NCBI GenBank assembly: GCA_019635755.1
Contig: JAHBYW010000002.1
Coordinates: forward strand, 496,001 to 560,000
Direction: 5' to 3'
DNA length: 64,000 nucleotides
DNA from: Rhizobiaceae bacterium
GTDB lineage: Bacteria > Pseudomonadota > Alphaproteobacteria > Rhizobiales > Rhizobiaceae
A program made the translations under genes and the position numbers. Below, in pieces: positions 1 through 8,320 of the stretch. The number at the start of each line of letters is the position of its first letter. Position 1 is the stretch's first letter. A model generated the notes under the pieces. The model had not been told where the DNA came from. It made no database searches and saw only the letters and a list, made by a program, of their open reading frames with translations.

Positions 1-742
1 AGTTGGTGTTGATGATCGTGTAGACCGACGGCTCGTCGAGCAGCTGCTCCTTCGAGATGCCGCGCGCGATGCGGGCGATCTCGATCCCGTCGAGGTTGCG
101 CTCTTTGCCGAGCGAATAGATGTGGAACACCTTGTCGGTGAGCGTCGACAGGTCGCGGATGCATTCGAGGTGGCGCACCGACGGGTGGATGTCGACCGGT
201 TCCACCGGATAGCCGCCGGTCGTGTTCAGGATGTTGTGCATCTGCGCCAGGCGCAGGAAGTTGCGGTAGTCCTTCTGGTTTCCGGGCCTGCGACCGCCGT
301 CGAGGTCGGAGCAGTTCGGGGCGGACGCCATCTGCGAGATGACGAGATTGTTGCCGCCGAAGCGCACATTGTGCGCCGGGTTGCGCGCATGGATGGTGAA
401 TTCGGACGGCGCGTGCGCGATCAGGTCGAGGATCATGTCGCTGTCGAAGCGGACGCGCTCGGACCCGTCTTTCACGTCGGCGCCGTGCGCCTTCATGATG
501 CGGCGCGCCTCGTCGTGCAGAACTTCGACGCCGATCTCCTTCAGCACACGCAGCGACGCACGGTGGATCGATTCCAGCTCGTCGTCGGAGACGAGTTTCG
601 TCGGCTCGAACGGGATCTTCAGCTGCCGGAACGGCGGCTGATCGAACGCCGCGGCGCCACCCGCGCGCTTGCCGGCGCGGCCGCCGCGGCGCGTGCGGTC
701 CGTGGCGAGCGCCGGTTCTGCCGGCTGCACGGCTGCGTTCAT
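1..742 (-). CDS. Trimethylamine methyltransferase (MttB) family protein, C-terminus outside the window
   Basis: The reading frame runs from an ATG at 742 to the window edge, giving about 247 N-terminal residues. After a basic, low-complexity N-terminus of about 40 residues it shows the family pattern: a helical segment around TKLVSDDELESIHRASLRVL, then IGVEVLHDEARR, then conserved stretches such as FGGNNLVISQMASAPNCSDL and NTTGGYPVEPVD. MttB-family proteins without pyrrolysine include glycine betaine:corrinoid methyltransferases and are common in Rhizobiales. The divergent neighbour is a sarcosine-oxidase-like enzyme, which suggests a role in methylated-amine or betaine breakdown. That substrate is inferred. 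The pyrrolysine position, if there is one, lies outside the window. The 112-bp gap to the neighbour must hold both promoters. Confidence 0.85.
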   Translation of the reverse strand, partial: MNAAVQPAEPALATDRTRRGGRAGKRAGGAAAFDQPPFRQLKIPFEPTKLVSDDELESIHRASLRVLKEIGVEVLHDEARRIMKAHGADVKDGSERVRFDSDMILDLIAHAPSEFTIHARNPAHNVRFGGNNLVISQMASAPNCSDLDGGRRPGNQKDYRNFLRLAQMHNILNTTGGYPVEPVDIHPSVRHLECIRDLSTLTDKVFHIYSLGKERNLDGIEIARIARGISKEQLLDEPSVYTIINTN

Positions 743-854
743 GGAGATCCCCGTCAATATCGCATCTTGCAAGGCATATTGGACCGGGGCCAAGGAGGAG
801 TGTGCGGAAGTCCCGACCCGTTGGGCAAGGGATGCGACATGGCGGAGGACGGGT

Positions 855-1988
855 TTGAAGGCGGTTGACGTAGCGGTCGTAGGCCTTGGCGCCATGGGGA
901 GCGCGGCACTTTTCCACCTCGCTCGGCGCGGGGTTCGTGTGCTCGGCGTCGAGCGGTTCGGCCTCGGCCACGATCGTGGCTCGTCGCATGGCGAGAGCCG
1001 GGCGATCCGGTTGGGCTATTTCGAGCACCCGTCCTATGTGCCGCTGGCGCGGGCGGCCTACGAGAACTGGGCCGATCTGGAGCGGCTGACTGGAGAGACG
1101 GTGCTGACGAAGACCGGCGTGCTGGAGATCGGCAAGCCGGGCAGCGTCATCGTCAACGGTTCGGCGGAGGCCAGCCGGCTGCACGGCATTCCGCACGACG
1201 TCATCGACGCCGCCGAGATCAGCCGGCGCTATCCGCAGTTTACGCTGCCTCCGGACTACATGGCGGTCTGGCAGGCCGATGGCGGGTTCGTTCGCCCGGA
1301 GCTTGGCAACCGGCTGCATGTCGACCTGGCGCGCCAGGCCGGCGCGGAGGTCGTCTGGAACGCGAAGGTCGAAGCGATCGAACCGGGGCAGGGGGCCGTC
1401 CGGATCGTCACCGACGCAGGCACGGTCGAGGCAGGGTCGGTGATCGTGGCGTCCGGCCCCTGGATCGGCGAGCTCGTGCCGACGCTGCGCCCGACGCTGA
1501 CGCTCGCACGCCAGGTGCTCTGCTGGTTCGAGCCGAAGCGGCCGGAAGCGGTGGCTCCCGGCGCGCTGCCGGTGTTCATCATCGATGGCGCGCACGATAT
1601 CGCCTACGGCTTCCCGAACATCGGCACCGGCTTCAAATGCGCGTCGCACTACGACAGCGGCATCCTGGCCGACGCCGACGCCGCGCGTCAGGATGCCGGG
1701 CCGGCCGACGAGACGCGCATGCGCGACTTCCTCGACGCCTACCTTCCCGACGCGGCAGGTCCGCTGAAGGCGATGAAGACCTGCATCTATACCAAGACGC
1801 CCGACGAGGATTTCGTCATCGACCTGCTGCCGTCCGATCCGCGGATCGTGGTCTGCTCGGCCTGTTCGGGGCACGGCTACAAGTTCGCCAGCGTCATCGG
1901 CGAGGTTCTGGCCGACCTCTCGACGAAGGGCGAGACCCCTCACGACATCTCGCGCTTCGACATCGGTCGGCTGACGGGCACTGCCTAA
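855..1988 (+). CDS. FAD-dependent amine oxidoreductase of the monomeric sarcosine oxidase/N-methyltryptophan oxidase family
   Basis: This 377-residue flavoenzyme has the usual family length. An N-terminal Rossmann motif GLGAMG lies at residues 10-15, followed by the acidic end of strand 2 (GVERFG). Near the C-terminus MKTCIYTKTPDEDFVID places Cys310 where monomeric sarcosine oxidases attach FAD covalently. I chose the TTG start at 855 because GGAGGAC lies a few bases upstream and the Rossmann strand begins at once; longer frames would run back into the divergent mttB-like gene. Family members oxidise N-methyl amino acids to formaldehyde and peroxide. The mttB-like neighbour fits a pathway from betaine or trimethylamine to glycine. 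The exact substrate is unknown. Confidence 0.85.
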   Translation: MKAVDVAVVGLGAMGSAALFHLARRGVRVLGVERFGLGHDRGSSHGESRAIRLGYFEHPSYVPLARAAYENWADLERLTGETVLTKTGVLEIGKPGSVIVNGSAEASRLHGIPHDVIDAAEISRRYPQFTLPPDYMAVWQADGGFVRPELGNRLHVDLARQAGAEVVWNAKVEAIEPGQGAVRIVTDAGTVEAGSVIVASGPWIGELVPTLRPTLTLARQVLCWFEPKRPEAVAPGALPVFIIDGAHDIAYGFPNIGTGFKCASHYDSGILADADAARQDAGPADETRMRDFLDAYLPDAAGPLKAMKTCIYTKTPDEDFVIDLLPSDPRIVVCSACSGHGYKFASVIGEVLADLSTKGETPHDISRFDIGRLTGTA

Positions 1989-2060
1989 AGCCGAAGGTTG
2001 ACATTGCTCAGTGTGCAATCAACCATGGGTGTCGAAGGGCGTCTTGGTTCGCAGGGTCTC

Positions 2061-4322
2061 ATGAAACGACTGGTTCTGGTTGTGAGCGCAGCCATGCTGG
2101 GTCTTGGCGGTTCAGTATCGGCCGCCGACGATCCGTTTATCTGGCTCGAGGAGCGGTACGGTGATCGCGCGATCGCCTGGGTGAACGAGCAGAACACGAA
2201 GACGGTCGACACGTTCACCGCCGATCCCCGCTTCGAATCCTATTTCCGCACCGCGCTCGACATCTTCACCGCCGAAGACAACATCGCCTACGGCTATGCC
2301 GATGGCGATCTGGTCTACAATTTCTGGCAGGACGCGAAGAATCCGCTGGGCATCTGGCGCCGAACCTCCGTCGCCTCCTACAAGACCGACGCGCCGGAAT
2401 GGGAGACCTTGCTCGACGTCGACAGGCTCGGCGCGGCCGAAGGCGTCAAATGGGTGTTCTACGGCGCGGAATGCAATGACGCCGAGACGCAGCGCTGTCT
2501 GATCTCGCTGTCGCCGGATGGCGGCGATGCGGCGACGGTGCGCGAGTGGGACATGGCGACGAGAAGCTTCGTCGCGGACGGTTTCGCGTCGCCGGTCTCC
2601 AAATCGTCGATGAGCTGGGTCGGGGACGATGCGGTCATCGTCAGCTCGGCCTATGTCGAGGCCGAACAGACGGTGTCGGGCTATTCCCGCGTCGTCAGGA
2701 TCGTGAAGCGGGGTGCGACCTACGCCACGAGCCCGGTGCTCTACGAGGGCAGGCGGGACGACCTGGCGATCCGCGGCTACGAACTCGACGGCGGCGCCGA
2801 CAGGTATGTGATGGTGTCGCGGGAGATCGATTTCTACACCAGCGAGCTCTATCTCGTCGGCTCCGACGGCACGCTGATCGCCGCGCCGATGCCGACCGAT
2901 GCGATGATGTGGATCCTGTTCAAGGGCCAGATGGTCTTCTCGCCCCGCACGCCCTGGACGGCGCCGGACGGAACGCTCACCCGGCCGGGCGGGCTCTACG
3001 CCTTCGACTTTCGCGCCTGGGCCGCCGACGGGACGGAACCCACCTTCACCACCGTTCGCGAGCCGGTGGAGCGCGTCGCGCTCTCCGGCCTTTCGGCCAC
3101 CAAGGACCGGCTGTTCGTCACCCTGCTCGACAACGTCCGCGGCCGCGTCGTGGCGCTGGAGACGGGCGAAGGGGGATGGACGTCGACGCCCGTCGTGCTG
3201 CCCGACAATGGCGACGTCTACATCAACCATACCGACTATCACGGCTCGACCGTCTCGTTCAGCTTCCAGGATTTCCTGACCCCGCCTTCGATCCTCTGGT
3301 CGGACGACGAGGGGCGCACGCTGGAGACCGTGAAATCGCTCAAACCGCGCTTCGACGCATCGCCCTATGTCAGCGAGCAGTTCGAGGCGGTGTCGGCCGA
3401 CGGCACCAAGGTTCCGTACTTCGTGGTCAGGCGGAAGGACCAGTCGGCGCCCGTGCCGGCGCTGATCTACGGCTATGGGGGTTTCGAGACCTCGATGACG
3501 CCCTGGTATTCCTCGCTGCGCGGCAAGCTGTGGCTGGAGCAGGGCAACGTGTCCGTCCTCGCCAACATCCGCGGCGGCGGCGAGTTCGGCGCTGAGTGGC
3601 ATCAGGCCGCGCTCCAGGAAAACCGTCAGCGCGCCTATGACGACATGGCGGCGATCGCCGAGGACCTGATCACACGGGGAATCACGACTGCGAAGCAGCT
3701 TGCGGTGCAGGGCGGCTCGAACGGTGGGCTGCTCGCAGGCGTCATGCTCACCCAGCGGCCGGATCTGTTCGGCGCGGTCATCTCCGACGTGCCGCTGCTC
3801 GACATGCTGCGCTACACCGAGTTGCCACCCGGAGCATCGTGGATTGCAGAGTATGGCGACCCCGCCATTCCAGAGCAGGCCGAGTTCCTCGCGAAGTATT
3901 CGCCATACCAGAATGTCAAGGCCGACGTGGACTACCCGCCGGCGCTGTTCACCACATCGACCGCCGACGACCGCGTCCACCCGGGTCATGCGCGCAAGAT
4001 GGCGGCGCTGATGCAGAGCCTCGGCCACGAGGCGTGGTTCAGCGAGAACACGGAGGGCGGGCACGGCGGCAATGGCGACCAGGGGCCGCAGGCCTTCTCC
4101 TACGCGCTGCAGTTCATCTTCCTGCAGCGGGCGCTGGAGGGCGAGGAAAACCATCCCGCCACGGCCGAGCGGTCGATCGACATCCCCCATCTCGGCATCG
4201 AGACCGCGTCGCCCGAGGGAGCGGTGGACCGGTTCCGCTCGCGCGGAGACCGGCGCGCGGACCTCGGCCGCAACCAGAAGGGCCGCCTGCGGCCGCCAGG
4301 TCTGCAACAGTACTGGCAGTAA
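2061..4322 (+). CDS. Secreted prolyl oligopeptidase family serine peptidase (S9A)
   Basis: The protein has 753 residues. A signal peptide (MKRLVLVVSAAMLGLGGSVSA) supports the ATG at 2061 over in-frame starts upstream. The N-terminal half has beta-propeller character. The C-terminal alpha/beta hydrolase domain carries the nucleophile in GGSNGG (Ser553), an Asp in TADDRVH (Asp636/637) and the catalytic His in EGGHGG (His668), with the spacing of prolyl oligopeptidases. These cut short proline-containing peptides, and the signal peptide places this one in the periplasm. After the His region there is an unusual basic tail of about 60 residues, rich in Arg and unlike the compact end of most family members. 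The MFS gene follows after 70 bp. Confidence 0.88.
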   Translation: MKRLVLVVSAAMLGLGGSVSAADDPFIWLEERYGDRAIAWVNEQNTKTVDTFTADPRFESYFRTALDIFTAEDNIAYGYADGDLVYNFWQDAKNPLGIWRRTSVASYKTDAPEWETLLDVDRLGAAEGVKWVFYGAECNDAETQRCLISLSPDGGDAATVREWDMATRSFVADGFASPVSKSSMSWVGDDAVIVSSAYVEAEQTVSGYSRVVRIVKRGATYATSPVLYEGRRDDLAIRGYELDGGADRYVMVSREIDFYTSELYLVGSDGTLIAAPMPTDAMMWILFKGQMVFSPRTPWTAPDGTLTRPGGLYAFDFRAWAADGTEPTFTTVREPVERVALSGLSATKDRLFVTLLDNVRGRVVALETGEGGWTSTPVVLPDNGDVYINHTDYHGSTVSFSFQDFLTPPSILWSDDEGRTLETVKSLKPRFDASPYVSEQFEAVSADGTKVPYFVVRRKDQSAPVPALIYGYGGFETSMTPWYSSLRGKLWLEQGNVSVLANIRGGGEFGAEWHQAALQENRQRAYDDMAAIAEDLITRGITTAKQLAVQGGSNGGLLAGVMLTQRPDLFGAVISDVPLLDMLRYTELPPGASWIAEYGDPAIPEQAEFLAKYSPYQNVKADVDYPPALFTTSTADDRVHPGHARKMAALMQSLGHEAWFSENTEGGHGGNGDQGPQAFSYALQFIFLQRALEGEENHPATAERSIDIPHLGIETASPEGAVDRFRSRGDRRADLGRNQKGRLRPPGLQQYWQ

Positions 4323-4392
4323 TTCGCCGGGATAAACTTGCTTTCGACTGTCGGCCCATGCATGGCAGGGCCGTCAGATCGAAGGTCGACAG

Positions 4393-5568
4393 GTGAATCA
4401 GCCTGACGTTTCCACTTCGGACGTTCCGCGCTGGGCGGCGATCGCCGGCGTCATCGCGGCCGTCTCCGTGTTCGCGGTCGCGCAGGGGCTGAGCTATCCG
4501 CTGTTCACGCTGCTGATGCAGAAGCAGGGCTACTCGGCCGGTTATATCGGCTTCTCCGCGGCCATGACGCCGCTCGGGCTGATCGTGTCGGCGGGTTTCG
4601 TTCCGACCGGCGTCCGGCTGTTCGGCGCGCGCGGGCTGGCGGCCGGCTGCGCGCTTCTGGCCGCGGTGTGCTTCGTGCTGGTCGGCGTCCTCCAGAACGA
4701 CTTCGCGTGGTTCCCGGTGCGCTTCCTGATCGGGCTGGTCGTCAACCCGCTCTATATCCTCGGCGAGGTCTGGATGCTGGCGCTCGCGCCAGCGGCTCGC
4801 CGGGGCCGCATCATGGGCATCTTCAACGCCGTCACCGGTGCTGGCTACGCGATGGGTCCGCTGTCCCTGGCGCTGGTCGGAACCGAGGGCTGGCCGCCCC
4901 TGATGATCGGCATCTGCGGGTTCGTCGGCTGTGCCGCACTGCTCGCCTACACCGCCGACGGCATCGGCGGGCTGGAAGGGGGCTCCGACGGTCCGACGTC
5001 CGGCGTGCTCGGCTTCTGGGTCATCGCACCGGCACTGCTGCTGGCCGTCGGCGTCTCGGCCGCCGCCCAGCAGAGCATCTATTCGCTGCTGCCGGTCTTC
5101 GGTACGGAGTACGGGCGCCCCGAGGCGGTCGTCGCGGCGCTGGTGACGGCGATGTCGGTCGGCAACATCGTCTTGCAGATCCCGCTCGGCTTCGCGGCAG
5201 AGCGTTTTGGCGCCCGGCCGATGATCATTGCCTGCGCGCTGGCCAACATGACCTGCGCCATTCTGTTACCCGCGCTGATCCACGGACCGCTCGTCTGGCC
5301 GCTGCTCGTCATCATGGGCGGCGTCGGCTACGGCGTCTACACGATGGCGCTGGTGGAACTCGGCAACCGCTTCTCCGGACAGATGCTGGTCGCGGGCAAC
5401 GCGGCCTTCGCGCTGATGTGGGGTGTCGGGGGCATCGTCGGCCCGCCGGGCTCGGGGTTGGTGATGGAAGCGGTCGGCGCGCCGGGCCTGCCGGTCGTCA
5501 TCGCCACGCTGTCAGGCATTCTTGTGCTGTTCGCGCTCTACCGCAGCCTGACGCGGCGGCGGGCTTGA
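4393..5568 (+). CDS. MFS transporter
   Basis: This 391-residue integral membrane protein alternates about twelve hydrophobic segments with short loops. The half-way basic loop typical of the major facilitator superfamily is weak, but PVRFLIGLVVNPLYILGEVW and the glycine-rich segment after it resemble MFS helices 4-5. It starts at a GTG with a poor ribosome binding site. Sugar- or drug-efflux-like members of the YcaD/SetA type are the nearest impression, but the substrate cannot be told. The gene follows the oligopeptidase by 70 bp on the same strand. A peptide or amino-acid export role would fit that position but is only inference. Confidence 0.8.
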   Translation: MNQPDVSTSDVPRWAAIAGVIAAVSVFAVAQGLSYPLFTLLMQKQGYSAGYIGFSAAMTPLGLIVSAGFVPTGVRLFGARGLAAGCALLAAVCFVLVGVLQNDFAWFPVRFLIGLVVNPLYILGEVWMLALAPAARRGRIMGIFNAVTGAGYAMGPLSLALVGTEGWPPLMIGICGFVGCAALLAYTADGIGGLEGGSDGPTSGVLGFWVIAPALLLAVGVSAAAQQSIYSLLPVFGTEYGRPEAVVAALVTAMSVGNIVLQIPLGFAAERFGARPMIIACALANMTCAILLPALIHGPLVWPLLVIMGGVGYGVYTMALVELGNRFSGQMLVAGNAAFALMWGVGGIVGPPGSGLVMEAVGAPGLPVVIATLSGILVLFALYRSLTRRRA

Positions 5569-5626
5569 AGGGCGGCGGCACGATCGCCTACACTTGTCCG
5601 ATGTCGCTTAACCACCATGTCGCGCG

Positions 5627-5725
5627 ATGACGTCGATTGCGATCACGCCATCGGCGCGCACGCTGCACGCGGAACTGCTGAGGCTCTGCGCGCGGATCGG
5701 CTATTCGCCGCCGCGTTCCGCCTGA
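5627..5725 (+). CDS. Possible 32-residue small protein upstream of the aminotransferase gene
   Basis: An ATG at 5627 opens 32 codons (begins MTSIAITPSARTLHAELLRL, ends YSPPRSA). The ATG overlaps the TGA of an even shorter frame starting at 5601 (MSLNHHVAR) in an ATGA arrangement. No good ribosome binding site is visible for either frame. It could be a leader peptide or chance. It is listed only because the 206-bp gap holds nothing else. Confidence 0.15.
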   Translation: MTSIAITPSARTLHAELLRLCARIGYSPPRSA

Positions 5726-5774
5726 ATCCGCCTCCGGCACCTGCCGGATCGATTCAATCGGAGCATGTAAACCC

Positions 5775-7154
5775 ATGACCTACCAGAACTATTCCCTGAA
5801 GCAGCTTCAGGCGATCGACGCTGCGCATCACCTCCATCCCTTCACCGACCACAAGGACCTGCGCGCCGCCGGCAGCCGCATGATCACCCGTGCCGAGGGG
5901 CCGTTCATTTATGACAGTGAGGGCAACGAGATCCTCGACGGAATGGCGGGCCTGTGGTGCGTCAACATCGGCTACGGGCGAACCGAGCTCGCCGAAGCGG
6001 CCTACGAGCAGATGAAGGAACTGCCCTACTACAACTCCTTCTTCCGCTGCTCGACGCCGACGCCGGTGCTGCTGTCGCAGAAGCTCGCCGAGATCGCGCC
6101 GCCGTCGCTCGGCCAGGTCTTCTACGGCTCGTCCGGCTCCGAGGCGAACGACACGGCCGTGCGCCTGGTCCGCTACTTCTGGCAGCTCGAGGGGAAGCCG
6201 GAGAAGAACCGCATCATCTCCCGCAACATGGCCTACCATGGCTCGACCATCACCGGCGCCTCGCTTGGCGGCATGTCGGGCATGCATGGCCAGCTCGGCG
6301 GTGCCGTTCCGAACATCGTCCACGTGATGATGCCCTATGCGTTCGAACTGGCGCTGCCGGGCGAGAGCGACCATGCCTTCGGCCTACGCGCGGCGAGGGC
6401 GATCGAGGAGGCCATCCTCGAAGCCGGCCCGGAGAATGTCGCCGCCTTCATCGGCGAGCCGATCCAGGGCGCAGGCGGCGTGAAGATCCCGCCGGCGAGC
6501 TACTGGCCCGAGGTCGAGCGCATCTGCCGCAAATACGACGTGCTGCTGATGCTTGACGAGGTCATCACCGGCTACGGCCGGACCGGCAACTGGTTCGCCG
6601 CGCAGACCTTCGGCATCACGCCGGACACCATTACGACGGCCAAGGCGCTGACCTCGGGCTACCAGCCGCTCTCGGCGCTGCTCGTCGGCGACCGCATCGC
6701 CGCGACGCTGGTCGAGAAGGGCGGGGAATTCTACCACGGCTATACCTATTCCGGTCATCCAGTCGCGTGCGCGGTCGCGCTCAAGAACCTGCAGATCATC
6801 GAGAAGGAAGGGCTGGTCGAGCGCGTGCGCGACGAGACCGGGCCGTATTTCGCCAAGGCGCTGCGCGAGCGCATCGCGCCGCATCCGCTGGTCGGGGAGA
6901 CGCGCACCATCGGCCTCATGGGCGCGATCGAGATCGTCAAGGACAAGGACACGCGGGAGCGCTTCCAGCCGGGCGGCAGCGCGCCCGTGGTGATCCGCGA
7001 CCACTGCATCGCCAACGGCATGATGCTGCGGGCGACGGGCGACACGATGATCATGTCGCCGCCGCTCATCTGGACGCGCGACACGATCGACATGGCCTGC
7101 GAGCGCATTCTGAAAGGCCTCGACCTTGCCGAGGCGGAATTGCGCCGCAAGTAA
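5775..7154 (+). CDS. Class III PLP-dependent omega-aminotransferase
   Basis: The protein has 459 residues, normal for omega-amino acid:pyruvate or polyamine aminotransferases. Visible family features are the GSSGSEAND phosphate-binding turn, AYHGST, the EPIQGAGG segment, LDEVITGYGRTG with the cofactor-binding Asp261, and the PLP lysine in TTAKALTSGYQPLSA (Lys290). TYSGHPVACA near residue 320 is typical of the class. Such enzymes move the terminal amino group of beta-alanine, putrescine, GABA or similar amines to pyruvate. The sequence alone does not decide the substrate. An AhpD-like gene follows within 50 bp and is probably co-transcribed. Confidence 0.88.
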   Translation: MTYQNYSLKQLQAIDAAHHLHPFTDHKDLRAAGSRMITRAEGPFIYDSEGNEILDGMAGLWCVNIGYGRTELAEAAYEQMKELPYYNSFFRCSTPTPVLLSQKLAEIAPPSLGQVFYGSSGSEANDTAVRLVRYFWQLEGKPEKNRIISRNMAYHGSTITGASLGGMSGMHGQLGGAVPNIVHVMMPYAFELALPGESDHAFGLRAARAIEEAILEAGPENVAAFIGEPIQGAGGVKIPPASYWPEVERICRKYDVLLMLDEVITGYGRTGNWFAAQTFGITPDTITTAKALTSGYQPLSALLVGDRIAATLVEKGGEFYHGYTYSGHPVACAVALKNLQIIEKEGLVERVRDETGPYFAKALRERIAPHPLVGETRTIGLMGAIEIVKDKDTRERFQPGGSAPVVIRDHCIANGMMLRATGDTMIMSPPLIWTRDTIDMACERILKGLDLAEAELRRK

Positions 7155-7203
7155 TGGGGTGCGGGCGGCGGTGCTGCCCGTCCCTTTGTCCCAGGAGATC
7201 GCC

Positions 7204-7617
7204 ATGAGCGGCAAGCCCATCGTCCCGCTGGTCGAGTACGAGATGGCGTCGGACGAAGTCCGAGCCGTCTACGACGACATCATGGCGACCCGAAAGAGCG
7301 ACTGGATCAACAATTTCTGGAAGGTCCTGGCGCACGATCCGCCGCACCTCAGGCGCACCTGGGAGAGCCTCAAGGAGATCATGGGGCTGGGCGGGGCGCT
7401 CGATCCGCTCACCAAGGAGATGATCTACATCGCCGTGTCGGTCACCAATGGCTGCGAGTACTGCACCTATTCGCACACGGCCTCGGCGCGCGCCAAGGGC
7501 ATGACCGACGCGCAGCTGATGGAACTGCTCGCCGTGACGGGCAAGGCCAACGAGACGAACAGGCTGGCGAATGCGCTGCGTCCGCCTGTCGACGTGCAGT
7601 TCGAGCCGAGGGGTTAG
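7204..7617 (+). CDS. Carboxymuconolactone decarboxylase (AhpD-like) family protein
   Basis: This 137-residue, all-helical protein has the redox motif C84-EY-C87 followed by a histidine (TYSH, His91), as in AhpD-type peroxidase partners. The segment before it, DPLTKEMIYIAVSVTNGC, is the standard family helix. The ATG at 7204 has AGGAG six bases upstream. AhpD-like proteins use the CxxC pair as a thiol hydroperoxidase or reductant; some homologues act in ring-cleavage pathways. It is probably in an operon with the aminotransferase upstream and the small protein downstream, which starts only four bases after its stop. Confidence 0.82.
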   Translation: MSGKPIVPLVEYEMASDEVRAVYDDIMATRKSDWINNFWKVLAHDPPHLRRTWESLKEIMGLGGALDPLTKEMIYIAVSVTNGCEYCTYSHTASARAKGMTDAQLMELLAVTGKANETNRLANALRPPVDVQFEPRG

Positions 7618-7621
7618 CGCC

Positions 7622-7969
7622 ATGGGAAAGAGCCGCAAGCGGGACTCCGCGCTGGCCGCGAGCCTGATGCTGTCGCCCTGGGTGATGGCGATGCGCCTGC
7701 CGCTGATGGCGCGCGAGGCGGGCGCGGTCGGCAATGTCGGCGCCGAGACGATGCGCGCCGTGACGGAGAAATCGGCGGCGATGGCGGAGGGCGTGGCGGC
7801 GGCGCAGATGGCGATGGCCGGCGCGATGCTGTCGTTCTGGCCGGACGTCGCGGCCGGCCGGGTCCCGGCGCTGATGACCGGCGTCACGGCCGAGGAGTCC
7901 GTGCGAGCGGCGCTCAAGCCCGCCGGGCGCCGGGTGCGGGCAAACTATCGCCGGCTGTCGTCCCGTTGA
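7622..7969 (+). CDS. Small conserved-looking helical protein, function unknown
   Basis: The predicted protein has 115 residues and starts at ATG 7622, four bases after the AhpD-like stop. It is alanine- and methionine-rich and mainly amphipathic helix, with a basic N-terminus (MGKSRKRD) and a basic C-terminus ending in RRLSSR. The composition recalls phasin-like granule proteins, but no specific motif supports that. Tight spacing suggests translation together with the AhpD-like gene. A perfect hairpin follows the stop. Confidence 0.55.
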   Translation: MGKSRKRDSALAASLMLSPWVMAMRLPLMAREAGAVGNVGAETMRAVTEKSAAMAEGVAAAQMAMAGAMLSFWPDVAAGRVPALMTGVTAEESVRAALKPAGRRVRANYRRLSSR

Positions 7970-7980
7970 TCGGACGCTGC

Positions 7981-8012
7981 TGCCCGGCCGGCGGCGGTTC
8001 GCCGGCCGGGCA
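7981..8012. terminator. Hairpin between convergent genes
   Basis: A 13-bp perfect inverted repeat (7981-7993 with 8000-8012) encloses a six-base loop, midway between the stop at 7969 and the convergent hdeA-like stop at 8024. There is no T-run on either side. It is probably a bidirectional 3'-end hairpin, or a Rho-dependent pause site. Confidence 0.55.
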
Positions 8013-8023
8013 TCAGCCAGAGG

Positions 8024-8320
8024 TTACTCGGCCTTGGCTTCTTCGCCGGCGTTCATCACGCTCATTTCCGGGTTCTCGCCGCAATAGGTGACGATCGCCT
8101 GGACATGCTTGCCGAGCGCATCCGGGTCCATCGAGGTCTCCTCGGCGGTGCCGGCCATGTAGCCCGCGACCCAGGTCAGCATGAAGGTGATCTCGTCCTG
8201 CTGCATGCCCAGGAGCTGGCTGCAGGTGACCGTCGACATGTCGACGGCCTCGGCCCGGGCAGGCGCGGACGCGACGACGGCGACGCCAGCGAGGGCGACG
8301 GAAAGGTAGAGCGATTTCAT
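8024..8320 (-). CDS. HdeA-family periplasmic protein
   Basis: The precursor has 98 residues with a clear signal peptide (MKSLYLSVALAGVAVVASAPARA), which fixes the ATG at 8320. The mature part of about 75 residues begins with the HdeA-type sequence MSTVTCSQLL. It continues with FMLTWVAGYMAG and has a second cysteine in VTYCGENP, so two cysteines can form the single disulfide of the family. HdeA-like proteins are small periplasmic chaperones that protect against acid-induced aggregation. Many rhizobial paralogues are untested. It stands alone, convergent to the operon on its left. Confidence 0.8.
   Translation of the reverse strand: MKSLYLSVALAGVAVVASAPARAEAVDMSTVTCSQLLGMQQDEITFMLTWVAGYMAGTAEETSMDPDALGKHVQAIVTYCGENPEMSVMNAGEEAKAE

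Noticed and set aside
122-868. Plus-strand frame antisense to the mttB-like gene
   Set aside because: Family motifs of MttB are clear on the minus strand; the plus frame is a shadow that runs into the neighbour's start region.
2112-4307. Minus-strand open frame antisense to the oligopeptidase gene
   Set aside because: The catalytic triad and signal peptide are on the plus strand; the antisense translation is Arg-rich without motifs.
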